Both the position numbers and the translations under genes were made by a program. A stretch of DNA of 64,000 nt from Doris montereyensis. Its lineage: Eukaryota; Mollusca; Gastropoda; Nudibranchia; Dorididae. The first letter of the stretch is position 1. Each line of letters starts with the position of its first letter. The stretch covers positions 328,501 to 392,500 of the forward strand of contig JAXRKP010000243.1 in the NCBI GenBank assembly GCA_037039925.1, written 5' to 3'. Positions 1 to 25,821 of the stretch are shown one piece after another. The notes beneath the pieces are model-generated. The model saw nothing but the letters and a program-made list of their open reading frames with translations. It did not search any database and was not told the DNA's origin.

Positions 1-846
1 ATGCTGATAGTTGAGGGTGATCTATGCAAGAATGGGCTATGAAAATACAGGAAGAGAAAACTTAATTGGATCTTATGATTGTGGTTGTACAAATTACAAA
101 ATTACAATAGCCAAAAACTACTTAACCGACCTATGTGAAAAATATAAAGCGGGTTTAGGAGGTACCTTGTTTCAGTGCAAGAACATCTATAAGCTGACAT
201 GGTCCCCATCTGATGGAAAAATTACCAATCAGATTGATCACAAAGCCAGGAGAGATCTAGGATCCAAGATGAAAGCAGATGGGCCAGTTGGCAAAGAAAT
301 TACAACAAGGATTTCAAAGACCGTTCAAGTTTTTTTTCTTTTCTTTAAAGTATATGGAAAGCTAGGAAAATTAGCCACAAAACCAAACTGGGAATCTTCA
401 AAAATGATTTAGCATTACTATCAATCCTCATCTATGGAGCAAAATCATGGAAGCTGATCAAGACTGCTAGCAGTAAATTGGAATTTTTCCAAAATGGATG
501 TCTGCAAAGAATTCTTGGCATCTTTTGGCTTAAGACCAATCCCAACAAAGGATTCCATTAAAAAATCTTGTCAGAACCAGTCACCACAACAGTGAAGCAC
601 TGAATATGGTAAAGAATTCATCATGTGCTTTGTATGCCTTCAGCTGCAGTCAAAAAGGTAAGATGAAGATGGATTTTGGATGGGGAAAAGAGGACATGCC
701 AACCCAAGGAGACATGGAAGAGAGGTGTCGAGAAAGATATAAGACGGAATTATCTCCATTGGGGAAAACTGCAGAGGATTACCGATATGACAGATAGCCG
801 TGGTGAGCTATGGTGGGAGCCTTATGAAAGAATTAAACGTTAATAT
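1..846 (+). mobile_element. Decayed, internally deleted LINE (APE-RT non-LTR retrotransposon) remnant
   Basis: Three pieces of one LINE ORF2 lie in order but in different frames. Positions about 11-300 resemble the end of an APE endonuclease domain (LTWSPSDGKITNQIDH resembles the usual YTWTSPDGRTKNQIDH). Positions 420-560 read as the post-RT segment (ILIYGAKSWKL, then LQRILGIFW). Positions 712-840 read as the C-terminus (PKETWKRGVEKDIRR ... LHWGKLQRITDMTDSRG) and end in TAA at 838-840. The reverse transcriptase core is missing, so this is a deleted fossil. It belongs to the family often annotated 'craniofacial development protein 2-like' (RTE-like); the clade is my inference. It lies downstream of DNAAF4 exon 6 and is antisense to that gene, so probably intronic. 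Confidence 0.75.
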
Positions 847-1053
847 AAACATCTGGGCTCTTATTAAATTTTGCTTCTTATGAACAGATATAATAATATT
901 AATATATTCCTCTCTCTCATTAAAAATATTCATGCTGCCTCACATGGCAAGGAGCTGTATCAGACACTTTAACATTAAATTGTTAGTTTTGATGTATAAC
1001 TAAAGAAAAGAATAAAACAAAAACATAATTGAATTTCCAGTGAATCATGTTAC

Positions 1054-7579
<6,526 letters not shown>

Positions 7580-8052
7580 GTTTAGATCTATGTCTTTGTA
7601 ATTAAATAGTCACTCCAAGTATGCCGGCTTTGCACTTGTTATGGAATGTGATCGTTTCTCACAACTTTTCATATATCACGCAGTAAATTAAAAGTTGGAG
7701 TGTTCTATCGAGTATTTGGTTTCCACGAAATTAGCTGTGTGTAATGTGGACAAGGGTCATTTTGTTCATTTGTCAAACTGGCTTGAAATCACAGGTTTAA
7801 ATTGGCATTTCAGTCACAAAAATCAATCGTAAGCTTTCTTACTGAACTGAATAATGGAACAGATTAATAATTCAAAAATATAACCATAGAGATTAAAGTT
7901 ACAAATCTGAAACAAGCTCTTGACTTGGCATCGTTAATCAGCTATCTCAGACTTCCGGTATAAATATTGAATTTTAGCCCTAAATTAGAATTTACTGTCA
8001 ACACGAGCAGCAATAGCAGCTGTTGGATGAGGAGGAGGTCCAAGACGTCCAG
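7580..8052. promoter_or_regulatory. Probable bidirectional promoter between DNAAF4 and the FAM219 gene
   Basis: Only 473 bp separate the two divergent start codons (DNAAF4 ATG at 7579 minus, FAM219 ATG at 8053 plus), so both promoters and 5' UTRs must lie here unless upstream non-coding exons exist. No canonical TATA box could be assigned with certainty; a TATAAATATTGA stretch sits near 7960. The assignment is positional inference. Confidence 0.55.
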
Positions 8053-14296
<6,244 letters not shown>

Positions 14297-15584
14297 CTGA
14301 CTGTGACTTATTAAATCTTAAAAAGCCTTAGCTAGTCTATGTTGGATGCTTTATCTTAGAAATGGTTTTTAGATGATTGATTCTTGATTGGTTGAAACAG
14401 TGTAATACATGTGGATGCTTGAGTTTGCTTAAGCTTGCAGATTGTTTCATAAGATGGTGATTTTATATTTTCATTGAGATATTTATTTCTTATAGATAAC
14501 CACTGCGTCGATTTGTCATTTTCATATCTCAGATGAATTTCTTAAATTTACATTATGGTATTTCAAATTTTAAGAAATTACCATTTTAACGTCATCATTA
14601 TCTGTTATGATTATGATTTACCAAAAGGTAATATGGTAGTGATACAAAGGGTTTTTTTATTTCTGTTTTTCATTTCTTAATTGTTTAAGGAAGAATATTA
14701 ACAGGTCTTTTTGTAGTTGAAAATTACTTGAGAAAAAAGAAAATCGTCATCTGAACCATTGAGCATCTCTTTCGGGAAGCGAGGAACTTAGTATAGATGA
14801 TTTTCCATCTATCTTGTTGGTTGGCAAATATAAAAAATGTTTGAAAGAGGACACTTTCTGGTTTTTTTCATTGGGTCATTTATATATTCTAAATAAGATT
14901 ACATTTACCGCTCAATGGAAAAATCTGCTGCAAGATTTTCAGTAACTTACATATGAGATGAAAAGGGTTTTGGCAAAAGTATGCATTTTTGTTTATTTGG
15001 ATCAAACAGCACCTCCAGGGTTTAAAGCAGATGTTGAACCAGTATTTACTTGTTTTGTCTGCAGGGCATGTTCCTTTCGTAAGGAATGCTCATTTTGATT
15101 TAACAAACATACATAATCCTTACCAGAATTTTAGCTTTTCCTTTAGATCATATAAATATTTTTATTTGGAGAAGTTTGTATGTAATTGAGAGGGGAGTCT
15201 TGTTAAATATACGTTATAGTCAGAAAAGGCAAGAAGTCTGATAATACGTCTCAGTATTTACCAAATGTCAATTGAATGAGCAATGTAATGCAGTTTCATG
15301 AGTCAAATATTTGTTCTTCAGTTTTATGGTTTATAGATATAAAGTAATGACCCTAATTTCTCTTAATCTCCAATATATAATATATTGTTAAGAATAGAAT
15401 GCAGGCCTTCATTTAAATCATCATTCAAGGACAAAATTAAAACTATATTTGGAAAGCATCAAAGAAAAGAATAATAGACGTTGTTTTATCTTCAGAAAGA
15501 TTGAATGATTCCATTTCTACAATTACCCAAATGTATATATATTTTTAATTTATCATATTAAATGATGTCAGTGGCATCTTAGTA
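14297..15584 (+). other. Probable 3' UTR and flank of the FAM219 gene
   Basis: No further coding exon is seen after the TAA at 14294-14296. The sequence is AT-rich without recognised repeats. No strong polyadenylation signal close to the stop stands out; an AATAAA occurs in the region around 17690, so the 3' UTR could be long. The UTR assignment is inference from position. Confidence 0.4.
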
Positions 15585-16249
15585 CAGTGGTCTCTGCCTA
15601 AGAGGCTGGGTTTTCTTTGATCATGAAGCGAAATAGTATGCTAAACTCATGCAATAAAATAAAAATTCAAATTTACATCAGCAATGCTGTCTTTCTCTCT
15701 ATTTCAAACATGTTCATCTTCTTGGAGGCTTGTAGAATTCATGCCAGATCCTGACAAGCTAGTGTCTGGCTCTTTGATTTTTCCGCCAGATGCCCATCAT
15801 ATGAAAGAGGCCATTGACACCGGCGGTTCACATGGCACACAACCTGTGCATATTGGTCTTTGTCATTGGAACATCTTGACCATATTAAAGGCACTGCCAA
15901 AGCGGAAGCGATATAGAAGCATGTTTTCAATGATTTTCACTGATAAAGGATTGATGATGGTCTGGATTAAAACTGAATTAGGTCTCATTGTTTGATGCAA
16001 TGGCTTCCCAGTTTTGTGATAGGTAGGAAAAAGAAGAGAAATAGAATTCTTCAGATGTACACTGCTTTGTTCTTCCTCTTCTTTCTTACATGTGCTTCTC
16101 CCGTCTGTTTTGAGTCTGAGCTTGTAGGTCTATTAGCGTATCATAACGATTATCATTTTTATACCCAGTGTTTTCACCTAAGAGACCATCCGCCCAAGAG
16201 GCTACTTTTTGTTGTCTCTGAAAGCCAATATCTTAGGCAGAGACCACTT
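15585..16249. mobile_element. TA-flanked inverted-repeat element (pogo/Tc1-mariner-like non-autonomous)
   Basis: The left end reads CAGTGGTCTCTGCCTAAGA and the right end on the minus strand reads AAGTGGTCTCTGCCTAAGA, about 18 bp of near-perfect terminal inverted repeat, flanked on both sides by TA (15583-15584 and 16250-16251). TA duplication and CAG ends suggest a Tc1/mariner-pogo class element, but the interior ORF (15684-15995) has no transposase motif I recognise. A subterminal block near 15690 resembles the interior of the hAT remnant at 5090-5130, and a fragment near 33600 also resembles it. Confidence 0.7.
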
Positions 16250-16251
16250 TA

Positions 16252-19200
16252 AGAAGATTCATGATAATATTCTTTTTCCTTATGTTTTAGATGGTAATCA
16301 GATTTTTTCTAGTTATTAGTAAAATAAGACATCATTTTCAATCTGGATCCAGAAAGATTGTTCCAGATGTTTAGATTGTAGCCAGGCATCCATTGTTTAA
16401 AGTGCCACTGTTAATGGTATTCTTTCATTTGGTGCATTTGATAGTTTGATATCTTTTGACAGTGTAAGTATATTTTTCGGTGATATTAACCTGGGGCCAC
16501 AATGAATGGGAAAACTTCATCTTTGCCTCATACATATATTACATTATAAGATGAATTATTTTATAAAAATTATGAGCAAATATACTACATGATTATGTAC
16601 CATGTCATATAAAGTTATATATTATTATATTTCCATTTAAAAAAGCGCCTCTTAGGCACCTCTATGCAGGCCTGTTCTTTTCTTCTTTTTTTTTTTCTGC
16701 TGAAAAAAACATAGATTATTGTCAAATAATATATATGTGAGGGCTGATGCAATAGTTGTGTTATATACACATTCCTTTAAAGAATTTTTTTTTTTCTGCA
16801 ATAACATTGGGTTTGTAAAGACTATTCCTTCCATGACATTCAAAATACACTTAAAAGTGTTCTTATGTTTGCTGAATAACAGTAGAAGTTTTGTTTGGAA
16901 AATTTCTGAAAAGGAGAGATGAAGTATGCATCCAGACAAATAAATGAATTAATCAATTAATTGTCATATTTGTCTTGCAAATTCTTGATTCCATTTGTCC
17001 ATTATATTCATGTCAAAGCTGCTAGAAATATCTTTGTCTTCTTGTCTACAACTGTTATAAAAGACTAGAAACTTTGTAATCTCATGTACATAAGAAAATA
17101 TTGATGCATGAAATCCGAGAAGACAAAGTGTTGTCAGCGTATGCTAACATTAAAATTAAACAATATGTTTTGTTTATAGCTGGCTTTATCAGCTCAAGTA
17201 CAGTAAATCACTGATGAAAAATGTATTTTGTTTACAGATGTTTCGGACAATGGATGACAAGTTGATATGAGGAATATGTTACTCCCACTGCTTCAATTTC
17301 CTCATAAGAGATTTTAAGACTTGTATTGAGAAATGGATCAAAAAAAGATTTGTGCAAGAACTGTCTTGCCTGTATGAATGAAGGGAATGCTATTTTGATG
17401 GTAAAAACTAGGGATCTCTGTAAAGTGTTAAACTATATGTATATTGCAACAAAACTTTCACAAAATTCTCTAAAACTTTCTATCAGTTCATCATATAATG
17501 AAAAAATCATGCTGTGAGATGCGGTAAATTTTACAAATATTTTAAGTGATTTTGGATAGACTGAAAGTAACTTTTACCTTGCAATGTTAATACATTTCCT
17601 CAAGTCCTTGGGACCTTTTCTTAAGTCCTGTTTAGCATGTTTTGCCCACGTAAACATGATCTGCAATATTTTCTTTTTATTGCATGTACAATAAATAGTT
17701 TAGAGAGAAAGTGGATCTGTGTTATTTGCAAATATTGAAAAGTGTGTTAAATATCAGTTGGTCAATTTTCCATTCATTCCCATTGTAAAAATGATTTGAT
17801 CAGCTTTCTCTTTTTTTCAAGGAGGAGGAATAGGAATGCCAAAGATCTGGTTAATAAACATATTATTCCTTGGTTCTTGTTGTTGGTATTTGTTTTTGTT
17901 TTTTTATTGGAGATGGGGGTGGTGGAATTTTGTATTTGCATTAATGCACTTAGCTTGTAATTTGTATATAACTTTGCTTATATCTCTGTACTTGCATCTC
18001 TGTAGTTGTCTTAGTTAACTTATTATTCAGTCATTTGTGTTCTATTCAGTATTTGGGTTTTGATCATTCCATGTCTGACAATTGTGACCACTGGATACTT
18101 TCACAATACTAAAATGACACTGACCACTAGACCAAATTTTGTTTACTTTTCCGTTTCCTATTGTGTTCTGATATGCATTTTACCTTTATCTTGATCAATC
18201 ACATAGTTGTTCAATCTTCTTATGAATCCTGTTTCTGTTTCCTTTTTCTTCTTTAAAAAATTGCATGTTTGGAGGTTGCTGCTGATAAGTTTACTCTTTC
18301 ATCTTGTTCCTGTTAATTCACTCTGAGATCACCTGATATGATGGAAGGGGTAAATTTCAACAAGAAAATTTAACAATTGTTTAAGAATACCTCATATTTT
18401 GTAATGAGCATTTTTAGAATTACTTTTTTTTCTTCTTTTGTCAGGGTAAATGGGGGGAGGGGGTTACTTTGTTGTCAATGATAATAAATAGGCCTGTGTT
18501 AAAACAACAACTCTTCAAATCTCTTTTATGTATTGATACATTTGACATGTTGTAGCTCTTTCCTTTTGTTCAGTTTATCTTTTTACATTTATCTTATGCT
18601 ATGTTCTGTGACTTCTGATTATTCCTTACATGAGAATTTCAATTCCATCATTTTTACATGACCAATACTTGTTTCCTTTTTTGCTCTCATATCCGTATTC
18701 TCTATTTCTATTAACTAACAGTTCCTTTTCCTTTTTTATCCCTATTCTTTTACAGTGTATAGATTAATACTGGTAATTATGCTGTTAATAGGTTTAATAG
18801 CTTTTTCATGTTTGTTAAACCATTGCAGGGTTTAAAATTGAGCAGAGCATTTTTTTTATTTCAATACAGTGTGTTTTACTCTGAATTGTGTTTGCCCAAC
18901 ATGTCATACGAATTCCACACATTCATTTTGTACTTTGCTCAAAACAAATGACATTGACTTTTTTCCCCCTCAAATCTGTGATTATATACATGTACTTTTT
19001 TTAAGTGATGTCTTATTTTTCTTTGCCTGCATTTATTGCATTATATTATTATAATTTTTATTTAATTGGGGTTTTTAGATTTGTTTTCACACTTTAACAT
19101 TTCCACTGCTTTTGTCACCGCAAGCCCTCAAGGGATCTTCTTTAATTACACCCTTTTACCATTTTTAATCAAACTTTTGTCCAAAGAGATCACTTAGATG

Positions 19201-21429
19201 TTGAAGTTTATTTCCTAAGTAATTTTGCAATTCTGTTAATAATAATAGAAAAATGTCATTTGTTAGAACAGAATTCAGGAGGTAAACATTAAAACAAACA
19301 TGTGGTATCAATATTTTGCCTATTTGTTGTAAGTTTTCCTTCAATTTCTTTCTTTTAAAAAAAAAGGTTTTATGCTTAGTTTTTTCTCCTTTATTTAAAA
19401 AGAGATCCCTTTTTTGGAATGTCTGAAGTCTAATGCCTTTTCTTCTTTGTTGTTGGGTATTTTGGATCTTTTTCTTTGTATATTCAAAGATAGTTCCATT
19501 TTGTGTCTTGGCATTATTGACAATCCAATTTTTGTCTAACTAATTTAAGGGACTTTTTGTTGTGTTTTCGTACCTAAGATTCTTTGTGTATGATTGTTAT
19601 CTATAATTTAAGAAACGCAGATACAGGGATTTAATTTATTAAGCAATAAGAAAATCAGAAGTCAGTCATTATAACGCTGAAATTAACCATGTTCTTGGCA
19701 CAAATTCTAAATATTTAGTCTTAAGTTGAGTATTTCAAACTTTGATCTTGGCAATATATTCCAGTTAACCTCATGAAATTCTTATACCTGAGTTCATTTG
19801 TCTCTGTTGACTATGTGATGTTCATTGTGGCAGGCAGGTCTCACATGTTCTCTTATTGGAGCTCTGGGTCTTGATTCCTGGCATGCAATTTTTTTTATAT
19901 TTTACAGTCAACACCTTCCATTTCAAGTCCCTATCCTTGATCATTAATTGTAAATGGTAGGAAAGATTACCCTCATCCCATTTTTTAATGAACTGAAAAT
20001 ATGGTATATTGAAGGATATTTTTGTACTTTTTAAAGATCATCAGGCTAAAAGTCATAAAACAAAGAATACTTTACCCAGACCTGAGAAAAGAGGGGATTT
20101 AAATAAAAAGAAATCTCGAGAAAGAACTGGGTATTTGGAATTTCGTCAGTCACAGGGTTTGATAACATTTAAGATAAACATGTAGATGTAAGAAATTTAA
20201 AAAAAAATCGTTTGTACGCCATTTATTTGTTATTCGCTATAACAACATTTATTCATAAGTTGTCCCAAAATCATGGTATGTTTAATGGATTTATATTTAT
20301 TTCATTTTTTTTTTTTTAAGTTTCTGAATTCCATTTTGTTTTTTAAATGTTCATAAGATAAATTCTATTTAAAAATCAGTGCAATATATACATTATAGTT
20401 ATATGGATAAATACCTTACCCTGAGACTGAGAGTAGTATTATACTTTTAAATTTGTGATCTGTGATGAATGAAGTCATTGACTTTTCTTTTTTTAAAGAA
20501 ACGTCTTTTCATATTTAATTTTAAATAGTTAATGTGTCATAAGCTTTTTTTCTACCTTGATTTGCGTGATCATGTTTTAGTATTAATTTTTCCTCGTACC
20601 ATTTATGTCGCATGCATCCCAAATATTTTTGTTTTGTTTGTGTGCTTTTAAAAAAAATTTTTTTTATATAATCTATAGCTTACTAATACTATGCTTTTCA
20701 TTCAATTGGAATGTGTTTGTATGTATGTGTATGTAAATTGATTTCGTTTATGTACATGTGGTACATAAATCAGAGAGTCAGCTGCTTTGACAAGACATAT
20801 GCCCTGAATATCTTGTGGTATATTTTTATAATTTATTTTTGCTCTAAGGAGTGTTGTATGTAATTGATGTAGCGTTACAATGTGGACTTAACTTAAACAG
20901 CAATTCTCAGATTTTCATTCTTTGATATTAACAAACATCATTGAAAGCCATCAACCTCTCCTCTGGTATGATTATGAATGTTTGAAAGATGTTGATGATA
21001 GTAATAGCCCATCATTGGAACACTTTTATCAAAACTGCTGAGCATTAGAAATGCTTCTTGGTTAACAGATATTTTTTTCTTCTGATGAGGGAAATGCTGC
21101 ATAATTTGAATGCTAAACGCACACAGGTTCAGGCCTGTTTGGATTAATAATTATATGTCTCAGGCACCAGTAAGACTGACAATGGATTAATGCCAGACTA
21201 TATTAAGTAATAACCTTGAGTGGTGCAATAGTGAGCATGACCGTAGATGGACCAATGTGCATTGATATTGAAGGGAAAATTTATTCACGTCAAGAGACCC
21301 ATCCTTCCTTAGGGCAGATAATACAATGAAATTTAAGCTGTAAATCACTGAATATTAGAGTGAATAGATTACGTAATGAAATTTGAGATGTCTTTCGACA
21401 GTCCCATTGGAAAATTGGCTCCATAAGAT
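16252..21429. other. AT-rich intergenic stretch with no recognised gene
   Basis: I see no domain-bearing ORF and no set of compatible exons here. The plus strand is strikingly T-rich (many TTTTT runs) from about 17.6 to 20.7 kb. AATAAA-type signals occur (for example near 17690), so part may be long 3' UTR or non-coding transcript of FAM219. Small ORFs here have no family signature. Confidence 0.5.
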
Positions 21430-21722
21430 TTACAATGTGGCTGAGTGGTTAGGCTACTGTACTAGGGATTATGAGGTCCTGGGTTCAAATCCTGGCTAAG
21501 CTAGGCCTGACATTGTTTTCCTTTGGCACAACATTAACACACATTGTCCCCACTCAACCCATGTGCAAATGGGAGCAAGCACTAGCTTTGGAGTAAAACT
21601 TGTGCCAGACTAGTGTCCTGTCCAGGAGGTGATTGTTATCACCTGTTCCACTTCACACTATAGAAACCGAGATATGCTCTGGCTCTATGGGCCGTGGTGG
21701 CCTTAAAGGAAGACTTACAATT
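21430..21722 (+). mobile_element. tRNA-derived SINE
   Basis: The head has box A (TGGCTGAGTGGTTAGGC) and box B (GGTTCAAATCCTGG). The body has CCAGACTAGTGTCCTGTCC and CTTCACACTATAGAAACC, and the tail CTGGCTCTATGGGCC. The body and tail match the minus-strand SINE at 4120-4372, so both belong to one family of about 290 bp. A diverged copy is near 39480-40080. Confidence 0.8.
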
Positions 21723-24117
21723 ATTCCATCTCTTTAATACAATACTTTTATCATGGCAACATTGAAGAGGAAACTAGTTACATAAGGTTCCCATTTTCTT
21801 TCTCAGAAACTAATCCCATCTTGTTATAAAAATACTATAACGATTTCTCAGAGAGAAGCTGTCTGAATTAAGCAACCCCATATGTATTGTAGTAGGTTTA
21901 AAACATGATGTATGAGTCTGTAATATTCCTGAGTGTGTATTTTTAGAATGTTATATAAAGGCTGTGTTTTATATTATCCCTTTTATTTGCTTGAAATCAT
22001 ATTATAAGCATTGAATAGAGTAACAATTTTATGGCTTTAACTCATCCTTTCAATACTAATATATATGTAAATAATATATGTGACATCACCGACTTTTATT
22101 TACTAATTATAATACTAACACTACCCAAACGGTCTACTAAGGGGTGACTTAACAATTCCAGTGAAAGCATCTTTATATTTTGATATAAGTTATAAAACAT
22201 AATAACAAATAGAAATGCACACATTCCTCTAGTAATAACAGGACTCCTCAAGAAACATATCTGTGTCAACAGCAGGAAATTTTGTTATTCTTCACTTTTT
22301 CCATGTTTTTAGTACATAAAACTAAATTTAGACCAAAATTGATTATATGTCAGATGCTTTGATACAAATACAGATGCTCATGTCTTTTTTATCCCCAGCT
22401 TATCCATTGGCAAATGTTTTGTTTTTTTGTAGTAACCTCTGCTTTAATCAGTCTTTGTTGACTATCACATCACTAGGTCATTGGTTCAATCCTAGATTTG
22501 TTAAAATTGTGGCTTTGGTTTTATACCGTCAGCTTTTATTTTTATATTTTTCGACTCAAAAATATTGTCTGGTTTGTATTTTAAAATTTTACTTTCTACT
22601 TCTCACCAGTTAGTCACTGCTTACCATTTTGATTAATCTAGCTAATATTTAATGATTTTGACCTTGCCATATCTGACAAAAAGAATCTTGAAATTGACTA
22701 TTGAATATTTTTTTTTCTGTTCAACATTTAATTAAATAGTAAATCTCATTTTCTTTCTACTTTAAAGAGGGGAGATAAGAATTTCACTGCAATCGGAAAT
22801 ATCAAACACACTGTATTGCCAGAATCTCTTAGAAATTGTTGTTTTTAAAAAGATAGATGATAATATTGATGAAAATGTTGAAATGATTGTAGTAACTTTA
22901 CGTAACTCGTTATTTCCATATTTGTATCTTTTATGAAAAGTTTGTGTCGTCTTAAAATTTTGTAGTGTAAAAGAGCTATTGTATCTAATTCTTAAAATGG
23001 AAGTTAGTGAGTGGGTGTAGGTAATACTGTTGGAATATTGAAATATATCCTGATTTTTATCCGTTAGAAGGGAAGGATTTGTGTGATATTGATAAGATTA
23101 CACCTACAAAATGTGCTGGTCATTGTGTTGACAAAATCAATGGCATATTAACCTATAATTGCTTCTATTCTAACCCTCTCCCCATTCTTTTGCCACATGC
23201 CCATTACAATCATAGAAGATTTGAGATTACTGGAGAATATGACAATAATAAATTTTCATAACAGTTTCATCTGTGTGGATTTCTATTTGTTTGTGTATGG
23301 GTACTTGCACTTGCAATGTATCATAAGTTTGATGTCATGTTTATCATTTACAATGGAAAACCTATCCAGCAAAACTGGCCAGCATTATGTCTTTCTTATG
23401 ATAGTTAATACCTGTTGTAACTAAAAGACAAAAAATAACAATAAAAACCCATAACAACCTTACTCTGTATGTCTGTCTATGTCTCTTTCTGCTTATGCCT
23501 CTTGTCTTTCTCTCTCTTGTCTGTCTATCTTGGGTTTATAATATGGGACAGCTTGATTTGGTTCTTTTATAAAAACAAACATTTCAATTTCAAAACTTTG
23601 CTTTTACAGCTGTCCTTTAACTGGTTATGTCTTCTTTTGAGATAATTGCATATGTGGGGCTAGGTCCTATGTCTTTCCTTTCACTAGTCACATGATATAT
23701 CTCATTCATTTTGCTGTTTCTGTTTAATTCACCCTTATATCACTGCATAATGTGGATGCAAATTCTGAGCCATTCTACTCCTTGGCGACCAAAGGAGGCA
23801 AACTGATGATTTAAAATAGTAGAACAAGTGAAAGTTTTTGTTTTCATTTCTGCATCAAAGTTTTCTGCATAACTTAACATGTACAAATATTTTTAAACAG
23901 CAACATAACAAATAATTCATTGAAAGTGAATATTTCCCTCTTATTGAATCTTGAAAAAACCTCTTCATAACCACGTCATCATCAATCAAGCGACTATACA
24001 ACATTATTTACAGATCTAACAGGGATGAAATTTCCATGAGCCTAACATCACTATTGTGCGTTTCCTTCTTCCCGCCAGTTTGTTTATGTTAGTATGAGAG
24101 TTCATATGTATTGTAAT
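21723..24117. other. Intergenic DNA, nothing recognised
   Basis: AT-rich DNA with short ORFs lacking domains. A TCTGTCT/CTCTTGTCTG-rich patch near 23470-23530 is low complexity. I see no gene or RNA. Confidence 0.5.
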
Positions 24118-24119
24118 AG

Positions 24120-24121
<2 letters not shown>

Positions 24122-24211
<90 letters not shown>
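24122..24211. repeat. (TC)n microsatellite
   Basis: About 90 bp of pure TC. The overlapping predicted proteins on both strands are poly-(Leu-Ser) or poly-(Arg-Glu) artefacts. Confidence 0.97.
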
Positions 24212-24217
<6 letters not shown>

Positions 24218-24689
24218 CTGCCTATCTTGCCTGCTCCAAGCCACCTCTCCCATTTTTCTCCCTATCACTCTATTTCTATCTCTCTCAAACAAGCAAGACA
24301 AGTCGCGACAGAAAAAACATTCAAAAGCCCCAATAAACAAAAAATGTTCCCCCACAGCCCGTGCGTTTTTGAGCACAATATCGATAAAAACCTTTTTTCG
24401 ATTTTTGATATATCGATACCACTTTACCGATATCGAAAATGTCAATATTTTCTTCTGGAAAATATCGTATCGTATTGAAATAAAAATTTGTGATATCGCC
24501 CAACACTACTCATGTGCTCTATCCTCTTTAAAGACGAATTCAAACAAGCCTCTTTCTTACAGTTCAAGCACTCTATAACTACATGCATAAGGTTAATGTG
24601 TGAAGTATCGCATATAAGACTACGTGTATCAAAATAACGTCAGTTTACAGTTTTCAGCCTGAAAAAATATAATGGTGTCGTAAGTCGTA

Positions 24690-24899
<210 letters not shown>

Positions 24900-24913
24900 G
24901 GAGGGAGAAACAA

Positions 24914-25011
24914 ACTAAGTGCATACAATGTCATGCACTTGTTACATAAAACCTAAGTGACTACAATGTCACGCACTTGTTACATAAAACCTAAGTGACT
25001 ACAATGTCACG

Positions 25012-25076
<65 letters not shown>

Positions 25077-25106
25077 ACTAACTACTACTACTACTACTAC
25101 TACTAT
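24914..25106 (+). repeat. 38-bp tandem repeat followed by an (ACT)n trinucleotide tract
   Basis: Units containing CTAAGTGACTACAATGTCAC and GCACTTGTTACATAAAAC recur about 2.5 times (24914-25013). They run straight into about 90 bp of (ACT)n (25013-25106) with one interruption. The trinucleotide tract seems to have grown from the CACTACTAC end of the third unit. Confidence 0.92.
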
Positions 25107-25111
25107 TAGTG

Positions 25112-25299
25112 CTATAGATAAAGACAAACAGTGAGACAAGAGGCAAAGACATAAGTGAAGGCAATGACATAAGATAATATGAAAGCCCCATAGGAAGATA
25201 GACAAGACAAATACAAGGAATAGACAGAAAAAAAATGGCCACTATGGAGATTGAACCTGTGGCATTTGTGTCGGCACCCATCGCCTCACCATGAAAACT
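25112..25299 (-). mobile_element. tRNA-derived SINE, minus copy of a head-to-head pair
   Basis: The minus strand reads TCATGGTGAGGCGATGGGTG, CACAGGTTCAATCTCC (box B), then TTCTGTCTATTCCTTGTATT and GGGGCTTTCATATTATCTTA. This matches the plus copy at 25300-25473 in order and spacing. Box A is weaker in this copy. Confidence 0.78.
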
Positions 25300-25473
25300 G
25301 CGCGTAGTTAGCTAGCTCGGTTGGTAGCACGCTTTCTTTTCATGGCGAGGCGAAGGGGCCAATGCAGAGGTCGTGGCTTCGATTCCCATGGTAGCCTGGA
25401 TTTTTTTTCTGTCTATTCCTTGTATTTGTCTCGTCTTTCTTCCTATTGGGCTTTCATATTATCTTATGTCCAG
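25300..25473 (+). mobile_element. tRNA-derived SINE, plus copy of a head-to-head pair
   Basis: Box A (TAGCTCGGTTGGTAGCACG) starts near 25312 and box B (TGGCTTCGATTCCC) near 25373, followed by the body TCTGTCTATTCCTTGTATTT and GGGCTTTCATATTATCTTAT. The arrangement is a tRNA-like head of about 80 bp and an unrelated body, as in SINEs. It forms a near-palindrome with 25112-25299; a third family copy is at 58540-58728. Confidence 0.82.
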
Positions 25474-25495
25474 GGGCGTGTTCTGCTTTCTTTTT

Positions 25496-25821
25496 GGTGC
25501 CAGGAACCTCCTGTGGTACCCTCTGGCAATGGGAACCAAGAAGCTTAGTTAATTGTACAAAAATATTGCATCAAGAACGTACTACTTTGATTTCTTTGTA
25601 ATACACCCATTGCATCGACTTGCTTTACGCAACACACATACACACACACACACACACGTTTCACACTACATTTCCTGTAGGGCGTTTCATTATCAGGTTT
25701 CGCCGCTGATGACATCATGCGCAGCCTGTAGTGTTTCTCCTACCTCTCACTCTCGCTTTCTCCTGTGGTGCCCTCTGGCAATGGGAACCAAGAAGCTTAG
25801 TTAACTGTACAAAAAAATATT
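25496..25821 (+). repeat. Direct repeat pair of about 65 bp
   Basis: 25500-25567 and 25752-25821 both contain CTCCTGTGGTRCCCTCTGGC, AATGGGAACCAAGAAGCTTA and GTTAAYTGTACAAAAA. The spacer holds a short CACACA tract. This looks like the two ends of an interspersed element or a local duplication; class unknown. Confidence 0.8.

Noticed and set aside
15684..15995. 103-codon ORF
   Set aside because: Lies inside the TA-flanked element, overlaps an opposite ORF and shows no transposase motif.
20028..20178. Open frame HQAKSHKTKNTLPRPEKRG in the FAM219-GKAP1 interval, with an AG before it
   Set aside because: No family match recalled, weak donor, and no neighbouring gene lacks an exon that it would fit.
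24089..24445. 118-codon minus ORF with an Arg-Glu run
   Set aside because: Mostly microsatellite; the non-repeat part has no recognisable family.
25308..25390. Possible tRNA gene
   Set aside because: Box A and B are present, but spacing, lack of a clear acceptor stem, and repeat copies at 25112-25299 and 58540-58728 show a SINE head.
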